Of a stretch of DNA of 64,000 nt, positions 24,937 to 34,394 are shown piece by piece. A program made the position numbers and the translations under genes. Location: the NCBI GenBank assembly GCA_026936105.1, contig JAIXKI010000002.1, positions 201,556 to 265,555 of the forward strand, written 5' to 3'. Position 1 is the first letter of the stretch. The number at the start of each line of letters is the position of its first letter. Below the pieces are notes generated by a model. That model ran no database searches. It had not been told where the DNA came from and saw only the letters and a program-made list of their open reading frames with translations. Source of the stretch: Chitinophagales bacterium (lineage in GTDB: Bacteria > Bacteroidota > Bacteroidia > Chitinophagales > Chitinophagaceae).

Positions 24937-25809
24937 TCAGATTAAATAGAAACAAAGGAATACAAATACCCAGACCAGGTCCACAAAGTGCCAGTACAAT
25001 CCAGCTTTTTCGATCATCAGGTAATGCCCCCTGCGCTCAAACACTCCCTTGGTCGTCATCACCAGCATCACGATATTGATAACTACTCCGGAGAATACGT
25101 GGAAGCCATGGAAGCCTGTGATACCGTAAAAGAAACCACCAAATCCAACTGGGCCCGCTTCATGCACATGCAGCTTAGCTACATTGACCATCTTAGCCAG
25201 TTGATCTGCCGGCATGGCCGTTAGCTGAGCCATTGACATGGATTGGTTATGTTCATAAACAAGTTTTGCCAGAACATCAGGCGAAGTATTCTTCAATGCA
25301 TCAGCAACTGCACTTCCTTCTACCAGATGACCCCAGGGATTGTGAGACATGGTTTGTGCCAGCAGTTTGATCTGCCCATTTATCAAAGTAGGGTGCTCAC
25401 CGGTCAATAAGTGGGTCCATTCCCATGCCTGACAGGATAAGAATGCCAATCCACCGACAATGGTCCATGCAAGCCATTTGACAACTCCTTTTTTATTACC
25501 CTGATGCCCTGCATGAACAGCAAGCACCATAGTAACAGAACTCATGATCAAAATAAATGTCATCAAGCTCACAAATGCAAGTGGCAGGTTAGCTTCGCCG
25601 GCTCCAGGAAATGTATTAAATACATCGCCTGGGTTGGGCCAATAATTCTGACTGAAGCGAATAGTACCGTAAGAGATCAGAAGCGCTCCGAATGTGAATG
25701 TGTCGCTCATCAGAAAATACCACATCATCAGTTTCCCATATTCCACATTGAAAGGGCTTTTTCCGCCACTCCACCAGCTTGTTTTATGCACTGTTGCAGT
25801 TGTAGCCAT
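24937..25809 (-). CDS. cytochrome c oxidase subunit III (long form)
   Basis: 290-residue seven-helix protein of the heme-copper oxidase subunit III family. It starts with the soluble segment SWWSGGKSPFNVEYGKLMMWYFLMSD and ends with the FHGFHVFSGV and WHFVDLVWVFVFLCFYLI signatures. About 75 residues (roughly 135-210) form an insertion between helices compared with the classic subunit. A second, shorter CoxIII gene follows upstream in the operon; two CoxIII homologues in tandem are common in Bacteroidota. Confidence 0.93.
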   Translation of the reverse strand: MATTATVHKTSWWSGGKSPFNVEYGKLMMWYFLMSDTFTFGALLISYGTIRFSQNYWPNPGDVFNTFPGAGEANLPLAFVSLMTFILIMSSVTMVLAVHAGHQGNKKGVVKWLAWTIVGGLAFLSCQAWEWTHLLTGEHPTLINGQIKLLAQTMSHNPWGHLVEGSAVADALKNTSPDVLAKLVYEHNQSMSMAQLTAMPADQLAKMVNVAKLHVHEAGPVGFGGFFYGITGFHGFHVFSGVVINIVMLVMTTKGVFERRGHYLMIEKAGLYWHFVDLVWVFVFLCFYLI

Positions 25810-25845
25810 GTTGGTTTTAAAGTTTTATTTTCAGTTAGTGTTTTT

Positions 25846-26415
25846 TTATCCTGCCCAAAAGAAAAATAACATTAAGTAGATCCACAGTATGTCCACAAAA
25901 TGCCAATAGGTTGAAATCAACTCCACGGGTACTGCCGAGTATTGTTTTACTTTACCCACCAAAGCCTTTACAAACATAATCAGTAATGCGACAACTCCAC
26001 CGATAACATGAAGGGCATGCAAGCCAAAGATAATATACAGAAACTGCCCTGCCCCCGATCCTTTTAATGTCACTCTTTGCTGATACCACAATTGCAAAAA
26101 TCCCATCCATTGAAAAACAATGAACAAAATACCGAGGCCTAAAGTAATTCCCATCAGCAACCGGTATGGGTTCATTGCCCTCTGTTTAAAAGATCTCAGC
26201 GCCATTTGTATGGTCAGGCTGCTTACAAGGATCACTGCTGTTGATGCCCAAAAGATCTTTGGTATCTCCACTCCCTGCCATCCCGACTGATTGCTCTTCA
26301 CAATATAAGCGCTCGTCATACCTGCAAACATCATTATCATGCTTGCCATTGCCACCCACAAGGTGAACTTGTGGGGATGTATCTTCTTTCTTTGTTGTGT
26401 GCTCACAATATCCAT
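25846..26415 (-). CDS. cytochrome c oxidase subunit III (short form)
   Basis: 189-residue protein with five transmembrane helices and the CoxIII signatures LHALHVIGGVVALL and YWHFVDILWIYLMLFFFWAG. It corresponds to the short bacterial CoxIII form (without helices I-II). It lies between ctaB and the long CoxIII gene. It supports the oxygen/proton uptake pathway next to CoxI rather than binding a redox cofactor. Confidence 0.93.
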   Translation of the reverse strand: MDIVSTQQRKKIHPHKFTLWVAMASMIMMFAGMTSAYIVKSNQSGWQGVEIPKIFWASTAVILVSSLTIQMALRSFKQRAMNPYRLLMGITLGLGILFIVFQWMGFLQLWYQQRVTLKGSGAGQFLYIIFGLHALHVIGGVVALLIMFVKALVGKVKQYSAVPVELISTYWHFVDILWIYLMLFFFWAG

Positions 26416-26437
26416 CTCACTTTTTTATTTAATAATA

Positions 26438-27313
26438 TCATGCTTTACTAAGTAAGTAGGCCAGCAATACCACCGCCAGGTATATGTAGCTGCCAAACAT
26501 CACTTTCCTTGCCGATGATACATCCATCCTTCTGTAAAGTGTAAAAGATCTCATAACCATAAACACATTGCAAAGGATCACCAGTCCAAGGCAAATCATT
26601 CCCTTTATTTCCTCAAAACGGCACATCCCAATATAAAAGGGAAGTAAGGAAACCGGAAACAAAACCAGTGAATACACCACTGTCTGTATTGCCGTGAATT
26701 TTGTTGGTCCCGACGTACTGGGCAACAACTTGAATCCTGCCGCTGAATAATCTTTGTGAGCGACCCAGGCAATAGCCCAAAAATGCGGGAACTGCCATAA
26801 AAATTGGATCGTAAACAATATCCACCCGCCTGCGGTCAACTGATCATTACCGGCTGCCCAGCCAATCAGGCAGGGAAGTGCACCCGGAAATGCTCCTGCA
26901 AATACAGCCATTGAATTCACTTTCTTCAACGGCGTGTAAATGAAACCATACAGGAACAAGCTGAATGCGGCTAATCCTGCCGATAACCAATTGAAAAAAT
27001 ATCCGAGAATAAATAATCCTGCCACTCCGGTAATGATTGCAAAAGTCCAACCTTCTTCCTGCGTCATCCTTCCGGCTGCCACAGGTCTGTTACGGGTTCT
27101 TTTCATTACCGCATCGGTATCTTTTTCTTTTGTCTGGTTAATGGCATTGGCGCTGCCTGTAACCAACATCCCACCTGCAAAGAGCAATCCAACCATCTTC
27201 CATTCAAATTCCACAACTTTCGGCGCCAGCAAATAACTGATCACGCTGCTGAACACCACCAATATACTCAGCGAAGGTTTGATTAAAAGAAAGTAGTCTC
27301 TTATTTTCTTCAT
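26438..27313 (-). CDS. ctaB: protoheme IX farnesyltransferase (heme O synthase) CtaB/CyoE
   Basis: 291-residue polytopic UbiA-family prenyltransferase that adds farnesyl to protoheme IX to make heme O, the substrate of CtaA. The aspartate-rich prenyl-diphosphate site is NQTKEKDTDAVMKRTRNRP, and the second conserved loop is YTPLKKVNSMAVFAGAFPGALP. Its placement between CoxI and CoxIII couples heme supply to oxidase synthesis. Confidence 0.96.
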   Translation of the reverse strand: MKKIRDYFLLIKPSLSILVVFSSVISYLLAPKVVEFEWKMVGLLFAGGMLVTGSANAINQTKEKDTDAVMKRTRNRPVAAGRMTQEEGWTFAIITGVAGLFILGYFFNWLSAGLAAFSLFLYGFIYTPLKKVNSMAVFAGAFPGALPCLIGWAAGNDQLTAGGWILFTIQFLWQFPHFWAIAWVAHKDYSAAGFKLLPSTSGPTKFTAIQTVVYSLVLFPVSLLPFYIGMCRFEEIKGMICLGLVILCNVFMVMRSFTLYRRMDVSSARKVMFGSYIYLAVVLLAYLLSKA

Positions 27314-27375
27314 TCCTTCACTTTATAATATCAAGAACTATTTCGAAATACTACACAAATCCGCTGACCGGCATA

Positions 27376-29205
27376 TCAGTGTTCAATTTTTTCATTAGCC
27401 CCAACCGGTTCTGTTTGCGGAATAAAATCTCTCCCGTCTTTGCTGTAATCATAAGCCCAGCGATGTACTTCAGGAATTTCTCCGGGCCAGTTTCCATGTC
27501 CGGGCTTGATAGGAGTCGTCCACTCCAATGTATTAGCTTTCCATGGATTTAGTGTTGTCACTTTTCTTCCTTTGAAGATCGAGTAAAAGAAATTGAACAC
27601 AAACATCAGCTGTATGGCAAAAACAATAATTGCAACAATAGAGATCATTCTATCCAAATCACCAAACTGGTTGAAGGAAACCCAGGGGCTCTTATCCAGA
27701 TATCTCCTGGGCATCCCTGCCAGTCCCTCATAGTGCATCGGCCAGAAGATCAGGTATGCCCCGATCAGCGTCACCCAAAAATGAATATACCCCAAAGTAG
27801 GATTCATGTAACGGCCAAACATTTTAGGAAACCAGTGATATAATCCCGAAAACATTCCAAAGAATGCTGCCACTCCCATTACCAGATGGAAGTGAGCTAT
27901 TGAGAACATGGTATCGTGCAACTGAATATCCAGGGTAGAGTTTCCAAGATAAATTCCTGTCAATCCACCGGAGATGAACAAGCTTACAAAACCGATAGAA
28001 AACAACATTGCAGGAGTAAACCTGATATTTCCTCTCCACAATGTGGTAAGCCAGTTGAACGTCTTGATGGCAGAAGGCACAGCGATCAGCAAGGTGAGCA
28101 ACACAAAGAAAGATCCCAGAAGCGGATTCATTCCGGAAACGAACATGTGGTGTGCCCACACCAGGAATGAAAGGGTTGTGATCGCAAATAATGATCCGAT
28201 CATTGCAATATAACCGAATATAGGTTTGCGTGAATTGATACTGATCACTTCGGAAACAATTCCCATCGTTGGCAGTATTACAATATAAACTTCCGGATGA
28301 CCCAGGAACCAGAATAAATGCTGGAATAATATAGCGTTTCCTCCTTCATTCGGCATGATCTGCCCGTTCACTACGATATCACTCAGGTAAAAGCTTGTGC
28401 CAAGGTTGCGGTCAAAGAACAGAAGAATCAGTCCCGATAAAAGAACCGGGAAAGCTAACACACCTACCATAGCCGTAAAGAACACCGCCCAAATAGTGAG
28501 CGGCAGCCTCGTCATGCTCATGCCTTTTGTACGTAAATTGAGCACGGTGGAAATGTAATTAAGTCCCCCCATAAGTGTTGAGATAACGAACAGTGCAATG
28601 GAGATGATCCATAGATCCATTCCCAGCTCTGACCCGATGGAGGCATCGTGCAATGCACTCAGAGGCGGATAAACGGTCCAGCCTCCTGCCGCAGGGCCTG
28701 TTTGAATAAACAATGACGACATCATAACAACACTGGCTAAAAAGAAAAACCAGTAAGAGAGCATATTCAAAAACGGTGATGCCATGTCTCTTGCACCTAT
28801 CTGCAATGGAATTAAAAGATTGGCAAATGTTCCGCTAAGGCCTGCAGTCAGCACGAAAAATACCAGGATGGTGCCGTGCATGGTGATCAGGGCATAATAA
28901 AATTCAGGCTTGATGGTGCCGCCCGGTGCCCATGTCTTTCCAAATACAGTTTCAAGTATCGGAAATGATTCCCCTGGAAAACCTAATTGAAGCCGAAACA
29001 GAACAGAGAATAAGCCCCCGATAATCGCCCAGATCATCCCCGTAATCAGGAATTGCTTTCCGATTGTCTTATGATCCTGGCTGAAAATATATTTGGTAAT
29101 AAAGCTCTGATGATGCTCATGATGCCCATCATGCTGAACATCATGAGTCGTTACCACTTCAGGATTTGCATGCATAGCGTCCATATTATTCTGATTTGTT
29201 GGCAA
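27376..29205 (-). CDS. ctaD: cytochrome c oxidase subunit I
   Basis: 609-residue catalytic subunit with twelve or more helices that reduces oxygen to water at the heme a3-CuB centre and pumps protons. Visible ligands: the early heme a ligand in ALITMHGT, the CuB histidine and cross-linked Tyr in FLGHPEVYIVILP, the CuB pair in WAHHMFVSG, and the heme ligands in HFHLVMG. The His-rich N-terminus is family variation. It is preceded by CoxII in the operon (22 bp). The GHPEVY motif places it among A-type oxidases. Confidence 0.98.
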   Translation of the reverse strand: MPTNQNNMDAMHANPEVVTTHDVQHDGHHEHHQSFITKYIFSQDHKTIGKQFLITGMIWAIIGGLFSVLFRLQLGFPGESFPILETVFGKTWAPGGTIKPEFYYALITMHGTILVFFVLTAGLSGTFANLLIPLQIGARDMASPFLNMLSYWFFFLASVVMMSSLFIQTGPAAGGWTVYPPLSALHDASIGSELGMDLWIISIALFVISTLMGGLNYISTVLNLRTKGMSMTRLPLTIWAVFFTAMVGVLAFPVLLSGLILLFFDRNLGTSFYLSDIVVNGQIMPNEGGNAILFQHLFWFLGHPEVYIVILPTMGIVSEVISINSRKPIFGYIAMIGSLFAITTLSFLVWAHHMFVSGMNPLLGSFFVLLTLLIAVPSAIKTFNWLTTLWRGNIRFTPAMLFSIGFVSLFISGGLTGIYLGNSTLDIQLHDTMFSIAHFHLVMGVAAFFGMFSGLYHWFPKMFGRYMNPTLGYIHFWVTLIGAYLIFWPMHYEGLAGMPRRYLDKSPWVSFNQFGDLDRMISIVAIIVFAIQLMFVFNFFYSIFKGRKVTTLNPWKANTLEWTTPIKPGHGNWPGEIPEVHRWAYDYSKDGRDFIPQTEPVGANEKIEH

Positions 29206-29227
29206 TTTTTATTGCCTGTTTTTTCTA

Positions 29228-30301
29228 TTATTGTCTTGTTTTTGCCTGGTTATTTCCTACTGATACTGCAGCACTTCCTGCTGATGTCGAATCCGGCTTA
29301 AATGCAGGATTGGACGGATCTTTATCAGGGAATGCAACATAATATTGTGGCTTTTGAGAAAACATCCAGGTATCAAATTCTTCCTGCGTTTCAACTATCA
29401 CCACACCTCTCATGCTCCAGTGTCCTTTTCCACACATCTGATCACATGATATTTCATACACAAAGTCAGGATTGCCGGTGATCTCTTTCATTTGTTTGGT
29501 AGTGTACTTAGGAGTAAACCACATGGTAGTCGGTGTTCCGGGTACTGCATCCATTTTCTGGCGGAAATGTACCAGTCCCACATCATGGATTACGTCTTTT
29601 GCTCCAATGATGAACTTCACGGGCTTGTTGACCACAATATGAACTTCTCCGGTGGTGTGAATGTCATCATGATTTGCCGGGTCGTCCCATACTTGTCCAA
29701 GAGGATTATTTGTAGCCGCATTTATATTCTTGTAATATTTCTTGCCAAGAATTTTATCTTTTCCGGGGTAACGGAAATCCCACTGAAACTGGCTACCGGT
29801 CACTTCCACCACCATTGCATTCTTTGGAGCTTCCCCTGTGATTTTAAACCAATAGTACAAACCGAAACCTATCATCACTGTCAACGTAACAGCAGGAATC
29901 ACGGTCCAAATAACTTCCAAAGTACTGTGGTGTGGAAAATAGTACGCAGTTCTTTTATCGGACTCTCTGTATTTGAACGCAAACCAGAATAAAGCAATCT
30001 GGGTTATTATAAAAACAAATCCGGTAAGTGCGGTTGTGATCCACATCATAGTATCAATATTCTCGCCTTCTACTGATGCAGATACATACAGGATTTTATC
30101 TTTCAGTGTTTCATTACAATAGTACACACCGAATAACCCAATGATCAGAAACGCCAATAAAAGGAAAGCATTGATATTGTTACTTTGCCTGCGGGACTTT
30201 TCTTCGCCTCGTAAGACTGAAACATATTCGCTGGTCTTGGCAATCTGAAAGGTGATCAGAAAACCAAGGACTAATATCGCCACAATGAAAAAAGTCTGCA
30301 T
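29228..30301 (-). CDS. ctaC: cytochrome c oxidase subunit II (CuA-binding)
   Basis: 357-residue protein. It has an extra N-terminal helix, a cytoplasmic loop, then the two CoxII transmembrane helices and the periplasmic cupredoxin domain. The CuA ligands are in SCDQMCGKGHWSM, and the upstream aromatic QFQWDFRYPGKD is the electron-entry region. There is no fused cytochrome c domain, so electrons must arrive from a separate cytochrome or directly from the adjacent ACIII hemes, consistent with the ACIII-oxidase supercomplexes known in Bacteroidota. Confidence 0.97.
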   Translation of the reverse strand: MQTFFIVAILVLGFLITFQIAKTSEYVSVLRGEEKSRRQSNNINAFLLLAFLIIGLFGVYYCNETLKDKILYVSASVEGENIDTMMWITTALTGFVFIITQIALFWFAFKYRESDKRTAYYFPHHSTLEVIWTVIPAVTLTVMIGFGLYYWFKITGEAPKNAMVVEVTGSQFQWDFRYPGKDKILGKKYYKNINAATNNPLGQVWDDPANHDDIHTTGEVHIVVNKPVKFIIGAKDVIHDVGLVHFRQKMDAVPGTPTTMWFTPKYTTKQMKEITGNPDFVYEISCDQMCGKGHWSMRGVVIVETQEEFDTWMFSQKPQYYVAFPDKDPSNPAFKPDSTSAGSAAVSVGNNQAKTRQ

Positions 30302-30347
30302 AATTTACTTCAATTGATGATTATAAATTATTGTTCTTAGCTCTTAC

Positions 30348-31577
30348 TTATGTATGATGAATGATACTTTCTTTGATCAGCGGATGATTCCTGACTATCA
30401 AAGGTGATTTACTCAATACATTTCCTGTCACATACATGATCAGTCCCGAAAATCCAAGCGCCACACCAAAATCATAAAGGATCATCGGTACTTTATCAGG
30501 ATTAGGTCCCGGAAATACCATCTGGAAAAAGTCAAGCCAATGGCCAAACACTAATGATATTGAAACAAAAGTTATCGTTGCATAATTTCTCTTGGATCCG
30601 CGGCTCATCAAAATCAGTATCGGACCCACAAAATTGATGATAAACATCAGCCAGAAAATTCCGCTGTAAATTCCGTAACCACGGGGCATGAAATAAGTGG
30701 TTTCTTCAGGAATGTTGGCATACCAGATCAGCATGAACTGGTCAAACCATAAATACGCCCAGAAAATTGAAAAGGCAAAAATGAATTTTCCAAGATCATG
30801 CAAATGCTCCTGGTTGGTCAGCTCGAGGTAATCATTATTTTTGAGAAACACTACAAACAATGTAATTAAAGCAATACCTGCAACATAGGTACTTCCGAAT
30901 GTGTACCAGCTGTACATGGTACTGAACCAATGTGCATCAATACTCATGAGCCAAAGCCACGGCGTGGAAGACAAGACTGTTAATGCAAACACTACAATAT
31001 AAATGGCAGACCATACTGTAGTCTTCCACATATATTTTTTTCCGGCCTCAACACTTTCCAAAGGTTTTTCATCAAGGCTGTGCGACAACTTTCTCATCTT
31101 CCACCCGATCAAAGCCCAGGAGCCAATTGTAAATATGGTCCATCCGACAAAAAATCCTTTATTCAAAAAACCGGACTTGAACTGAATGATCTCATCTTCA
31201 TTAACCACTTTTGCATCTGCCCAGCGGTATATCTCGTGATTATTACCGAAGACAATGGCAAAAAGTATAGCTGCGCAAATCACTCCGATTACGGGCACAC
31301 AAGCCGAAATAGCTTCAGTGACCCTTCTAAACGACATTTGCCAGCCTCCCCATGATAATATGGTGGAGCAAATGAAGAACATGGCAGTATTTACCAATAA
31401 TAAAAAGTAAACGCTGTTTTGTAAGAGTGATCCCCAGAAACGGGCTTGTTCCTTCGGATCGCTTTTAGATCCATGTGCGAAGTACAAAGCAATTATAGCC
31501 AGAATTCCGATACCCATCAACAGCATCGAAATCATTTTGTACCGCTTTGTGACTATGAATTGTTCCTTAATGACCAT
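30348..31577 (-). CDS. actF: alternative complex III subunit ActF
   Basis: 409-residue membrane protein with about ten helices, of the NrfD-related quinol:cytochrome c oxidoreductase family. It is the second, shorter quinone-module subunit of ACIII and a homologue of ActC. The WLMSIDAHWFSTMYSWYTFG segment is characteristic. It closes the act gene set and is followed 46 bp later by CoxII, so ACIII and oxidase are likely made from one transcript. Confidence 0.94.
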   Translation of the reverse strand: MVIKEQFIVTKRYKMISMLLMGIGILAIIALYFAHGSKSDPKEQARFWGSLLQNSVYFLLLVNTAMFFICSTILSWGGWQMSFRRVTEAISACVPVIGVICAAILFAIVFGNNHEIYRWADAKVVNEDEIIQFKSGFLNKGFFVGWTIFTIGSWALIGWKMRKLSHSLDEKPLESVEAGKKYMWKTTVWSAIYIVVFALTVLSSTPWLWLMSIDAHWFSTMYSWYTFGSTYVAGIALITLFVVFLKNNDYLELTNQEHLHDLGKFIFAFSIFWAYLWFDQFMLIWYANIPEETTYFMPRGYGIYSGIFWLMFIINFVGPILILMSRGSKRNYATITFVSISLVFGHWLDFFQMVFPGPNPDKVPMILYDFGVALGFSGLIMYVTGNVLSKSPLIVRNHPLIKESIIHHT

Positions 31578-31600
31578 CCGTTTTTGTTTAAAAGTTCAAA

Positions 31601-32233
31601 CTAATTTCTTTTCGTCGTATCGGCTACCGTTGCCGGTGAAGCAGTAAGCTTTCCCTGTTTTGATTTAATATAAGTGATCACCATCCAGATTTCTTTTGTG
31701 CTGAGCTGCGATGCATAGCTGCCCATTGCATTCTTACCATACTTAACAGAATAGAACATCTGGCCTTCAGGCATATTTTCATAAGTAGCATCTCCAACCA
31801 AAGTAGCCGGTTTTGCGGGATAAGGCCCATCACCTCCTTTATATAAAGGTCCGTTTCCATCTAATTTGGCTCCATGGCAAATGGCACAGTTCACAAGAAA
31901 TAATCTTTCAGCTTCAGTCATGTCCACAGAATCAGGATCCAAAGGGTTTTTGACCTGACGGGAAGCAAAATAGTTTGTCGTATCTCCCATTTTATCCTGA
32001 GCTATAGGAAAAGGGCTTTCATCTCCTCTTGCCATTGTACCTTCCACAGGCCTTGCATTATAGAAGATACCCTTTTTCGTCAGCGCTTCAGTAGATGCAT
32101 AGCTTTCATAAGCCCGGCTGAATCTCATATCGGGCATATAATCCCTTCCGGGAGTACGGCGTACCCTGTTGCAGCTTGATGTCATCAGAACAGTTATAAT
32201 ACCCGTGGTTATGATCAGAAATTTCTTCATCAT
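31601..32233 (-). CDS. actE: alternative complex III monoheme cytochrome c subunit ActE
   Basis: 210-residue lipoprotein-like cytochrome: the signal ends at LMTSSC (lipobox), followed by RVRRTPGRDYMPDM and one class I cytochrome c domain with heme motif CAICH and distal Met in the KYGKNAMGSYASQL region. It carries electrons from ActA/ActB hemes towards the oxidase. It sits between ActD and ActF, its normal position. Confidence 0.94.
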   Translation of the reverse strand: MMKKFLIITTGIITVLMTSSCNRVRRTPGRDYMPDMRFSRAYESYASTEALTKKGIFYNARPVEGTMARGDESPFPIAQDKMGDTTNYFASRQVKNPLDPDSVDMTEAERLFLVNCAICHGAKLDGNGPLYKGGDGPYPAKPATLVGDATYENMPEGQMFYSVKYGKNAMGSYASQLSTKEIWMVITYIKSKQGKLTASPATVADTTKRN

Positions 32234-32249
32234 TATTTTATTAATTCAA

Positions 32250-32840
32250 CTAATGAACTTTTTCTGCTTTAGGTTCAAATATTTTTCTCTCTTTATCATA
32301 TCGTCCCCACCACCAACCGGTCTCTTTATGCTGTACCTGCACATCTTTGGCACCCAGGCTTTGTAAAAAAGATAAAGATTCAGCTTCGTTGGTCTTATCG
32401 GTACACTCCAGGGCCATCACAAACAGATCGTCAGTGGACCGTGGATTGAAGTGGTCTTTTTTTACAAATGGCGCCAATTGGCACAGCCAACAAAAAGTCC
32501 ATACCATTCCTACTGCTGAAAATAACACCGTCAACTCAAAGGTGATCGGTATCCATGCAGGTAGAGAGAAAAAGGGCTTACCGCCAAAATTGATCGGCCA
32601 ATCATAAGTCAGCGCCCAGGTGATGAACCCCAAAGCAGTAGCAGTACCGGTAATACCATAAATAAATCCCGCTACGTGCAGACTGGTATCCCGAAGACCC
32701 ATTGCTTTATCCAACCCATGGATCGGGAACGGTGTAAAGACATCATGGATCTTATATCCTTTTTTACGCACCTGCTTCACCGCAGGAAACAAGACCGCCT
32801 CATCATCAAAACATCCTGTAATAAATTTTTTTACCGCCAT
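32250..32840 (-). CDS. actD: alternative complex III subunit ActD (DUF3341)
   Basis: 196-residue protein with a soluble N-terminal domain (VKKFITGCFDDEAVLFPAVK) and two central transmembrane helices (about residues 60-80 and 95-120), followed by a cytoplasmic tail. It is the DUF3341 subunit of ACIII, which binds no cofactor and stabilises ActC. The internal segment DVFTPFPIHGLDKAMGLRDT is the family signature. Confidence 0.94.
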   Translation of the reverse strand: MAVKKFITGCFDDEAVLFPAVKQVRKKGYKIHDVFTPFPIHGLDKAMGLRDTSLHVAGFIYGITGTATALGFITWALTYDWPINFGGKPFFSLPAWIPITFELTVLFSAVGMVWTFCWLCQLAPFVKKDHFNPRSTDDLFVMALECTDKTNEAESLSFLQSLGAKDVQVQHKETGWWWGRYDKERKIFEPKAEKVH

Positions 32841-32872
32841 AATTTTTCCGGTTCTGGTTTTAATTATTTGTT

Positions 32873-34327
32873 CTATGCTCCATGATCATGACCATGAATA
32901 TTTGCAAAATCTTCCATGCTCTCATGTTCCAGTTCGCCCATTTGATTTTTATAGCTTTCACCGCTCCTTTTTAAAATATGTTTGATCTCCGCAAATGCTA
33001 CTACAGGGAAGAACTTCACAAACAGGAAGTAGCAGGTGAAGAACAATCCGAATGTACCGAGATAGAAACCGATCTCCCAGATGGTAGGCGAATAATACGG
33101 GCCCCACGCTGAAGGCAGGTAATCCCTGTGTACCGAAGTCACGATGATCACAAAACGTTCAAACCACATACCGATGTTGACAATAACGGACATGAAGAAA
33201 GTAACCATCAGGTTTCTTCTCATCTTCCTGATCCAGAAGATCTGAGGGAAAAGAACATTACAAGCCATCATGCAATAGTATGCCCAGCCATAAGGGCTGT
33301 TCAGATTTGCACGGGTATCCCAAAAAGCAAAGTTTTCGTAAGGATTGGCGCTGTACCATGCTACAAACAACTCGGTCAGGTAGGCAATACCCACAATAGA
33401 ACCGGTCAGCAGGATAATCTTGTTCATCACATCAATATGCTCAATAGTAATGTATTCTTCAAGATTCAATACTTTTCTTGTTACTAGCAGCAAGGTCTGT
33501 ACCATGGCAAAACCTGAGAACACGGCACCCGCAACGAAATAAGGAGGAAAGATGGTAGTATGCCATCCGGGAACAACGGAGGTTGCGAAGTCGAAAGACA
33601 CGATGGTATGAACCGACAATACCAGCGGAGTACTTAAACCGGCCAATACCAGAGCCAAAGCTTCCAGTCTTTGCCAGTGTTTGGTGCTGCCCGTCCAACC
33701 CACTGCAGTCACACCATAAAACATTTTTCTCCATTTCTTCTTAGCCCTGTCGCGGAGTGTGGCCACATCCGGAATCAGGCCGCTATACCAGAATAATACT
33801 GATACGGTGAAATAAGTGGAGATTGCAAATACGTCCCACAACAATGCCGAGTTGAAATTAGGCCACAGCGGACCCCTTGTATTCGGATAAGGAAGTACAA
33901 AAAAAGCATCCCATACACGACCCATATGCCAGATAGGGAACTGACCTGCACACATCACCGCAAAGATGGTCATTGCTTCAGCCGCACGGTTCACTCCTGT
34001 TCTCCATCCTTGTCTAAATAAAAGTAAGATCGCAGAAATAAGTGTTCCGGCGTGACCAATACCGATCCACCAGACAAAGTTGGTAATATCCCAACCCCAG
34101 CCGTTCGTCCTGTTCAGGTTCCATTGACCCACGCCGTATGTGACCTCACGATACACGGAATATATGCCAAAGCATAAGAGAAATACGGAGATGATAAATC
34201 CGATCCACCATAATTTAGTAGGCCTGGCCTCAACAGGGCGGCAGACATCTTCTGTCACCTGGTGATAGTCTTTATCGCCTACAACCAGTGGTGGTCTTAC
34301 CTGTGATTCGTATCTGATTAATGACAT
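32873..34327 (-). CDS. actC: alternative complex III NrfD/PsrC-like quinol-binding subunit ActC
   Basis: 484-residue membrane subunit with about ten helices. It is the main quinol oxidation site of ACIII and probably contributes to proton movement. It starts with the conserved RPPLVVGDKDYHQVTEDVC-type segment and carries the GIGHAGTLISAILLLFRQGWR signature and RFVIIVTSVHRDYLPS near the C-terminus. It follows the FeS/molybdopterin-like subunit ActB, as in characterised act operons. Confidence 0.96.
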   Translation of the reverse strand: MSLIRYESQVRPPLVVGDKDYHQVTEDVCRPVEARPTKLWWIGFIISVFLLCFGIYSVYREVTYGVGQWNLNRTNGWGWDITNFVWWIGIGHAGTLISAILLLFRQGWRTGVNRAAEAMTIFAVMCAGQFPIWHMGRVWDAFFVLPYPNTRGPLWPNFNSALLWDVFAISTYFTVSVLFWYSGLIPDVATLRDRAKKKWRKMFYGVTAVGWTGSTKHWQRLEALALVLAGLSTPLVLSVHTIVSFDFATSVVPGWHTTIFPPYFVAGAVFSGFAMVQTLLLVTRKVLNLEEYITIEHIDVMNKIILLTGSIVGIAYLTELFVAWYSANPYENFAFWDTRANLNSPYGWAYYCMMACNVLFPQIFWIRKMRRNLMVTFFMSVIVNIGMWFERFVIIVTSVHRDYLPSAWGPYYSPTIWEIGFYLGTFGLFFTCYFLFVKFFPVVAFAEIKHILKRSGESYKNQMGELEHESMEDFANIHGHDHGA

Positions 34328-34394
34328 ATTTTCTTGCTTTTAGCGCTCTTGCAATGGTGCTAACCGTTATTTATTATTCCAGCTCTTCGGTTTT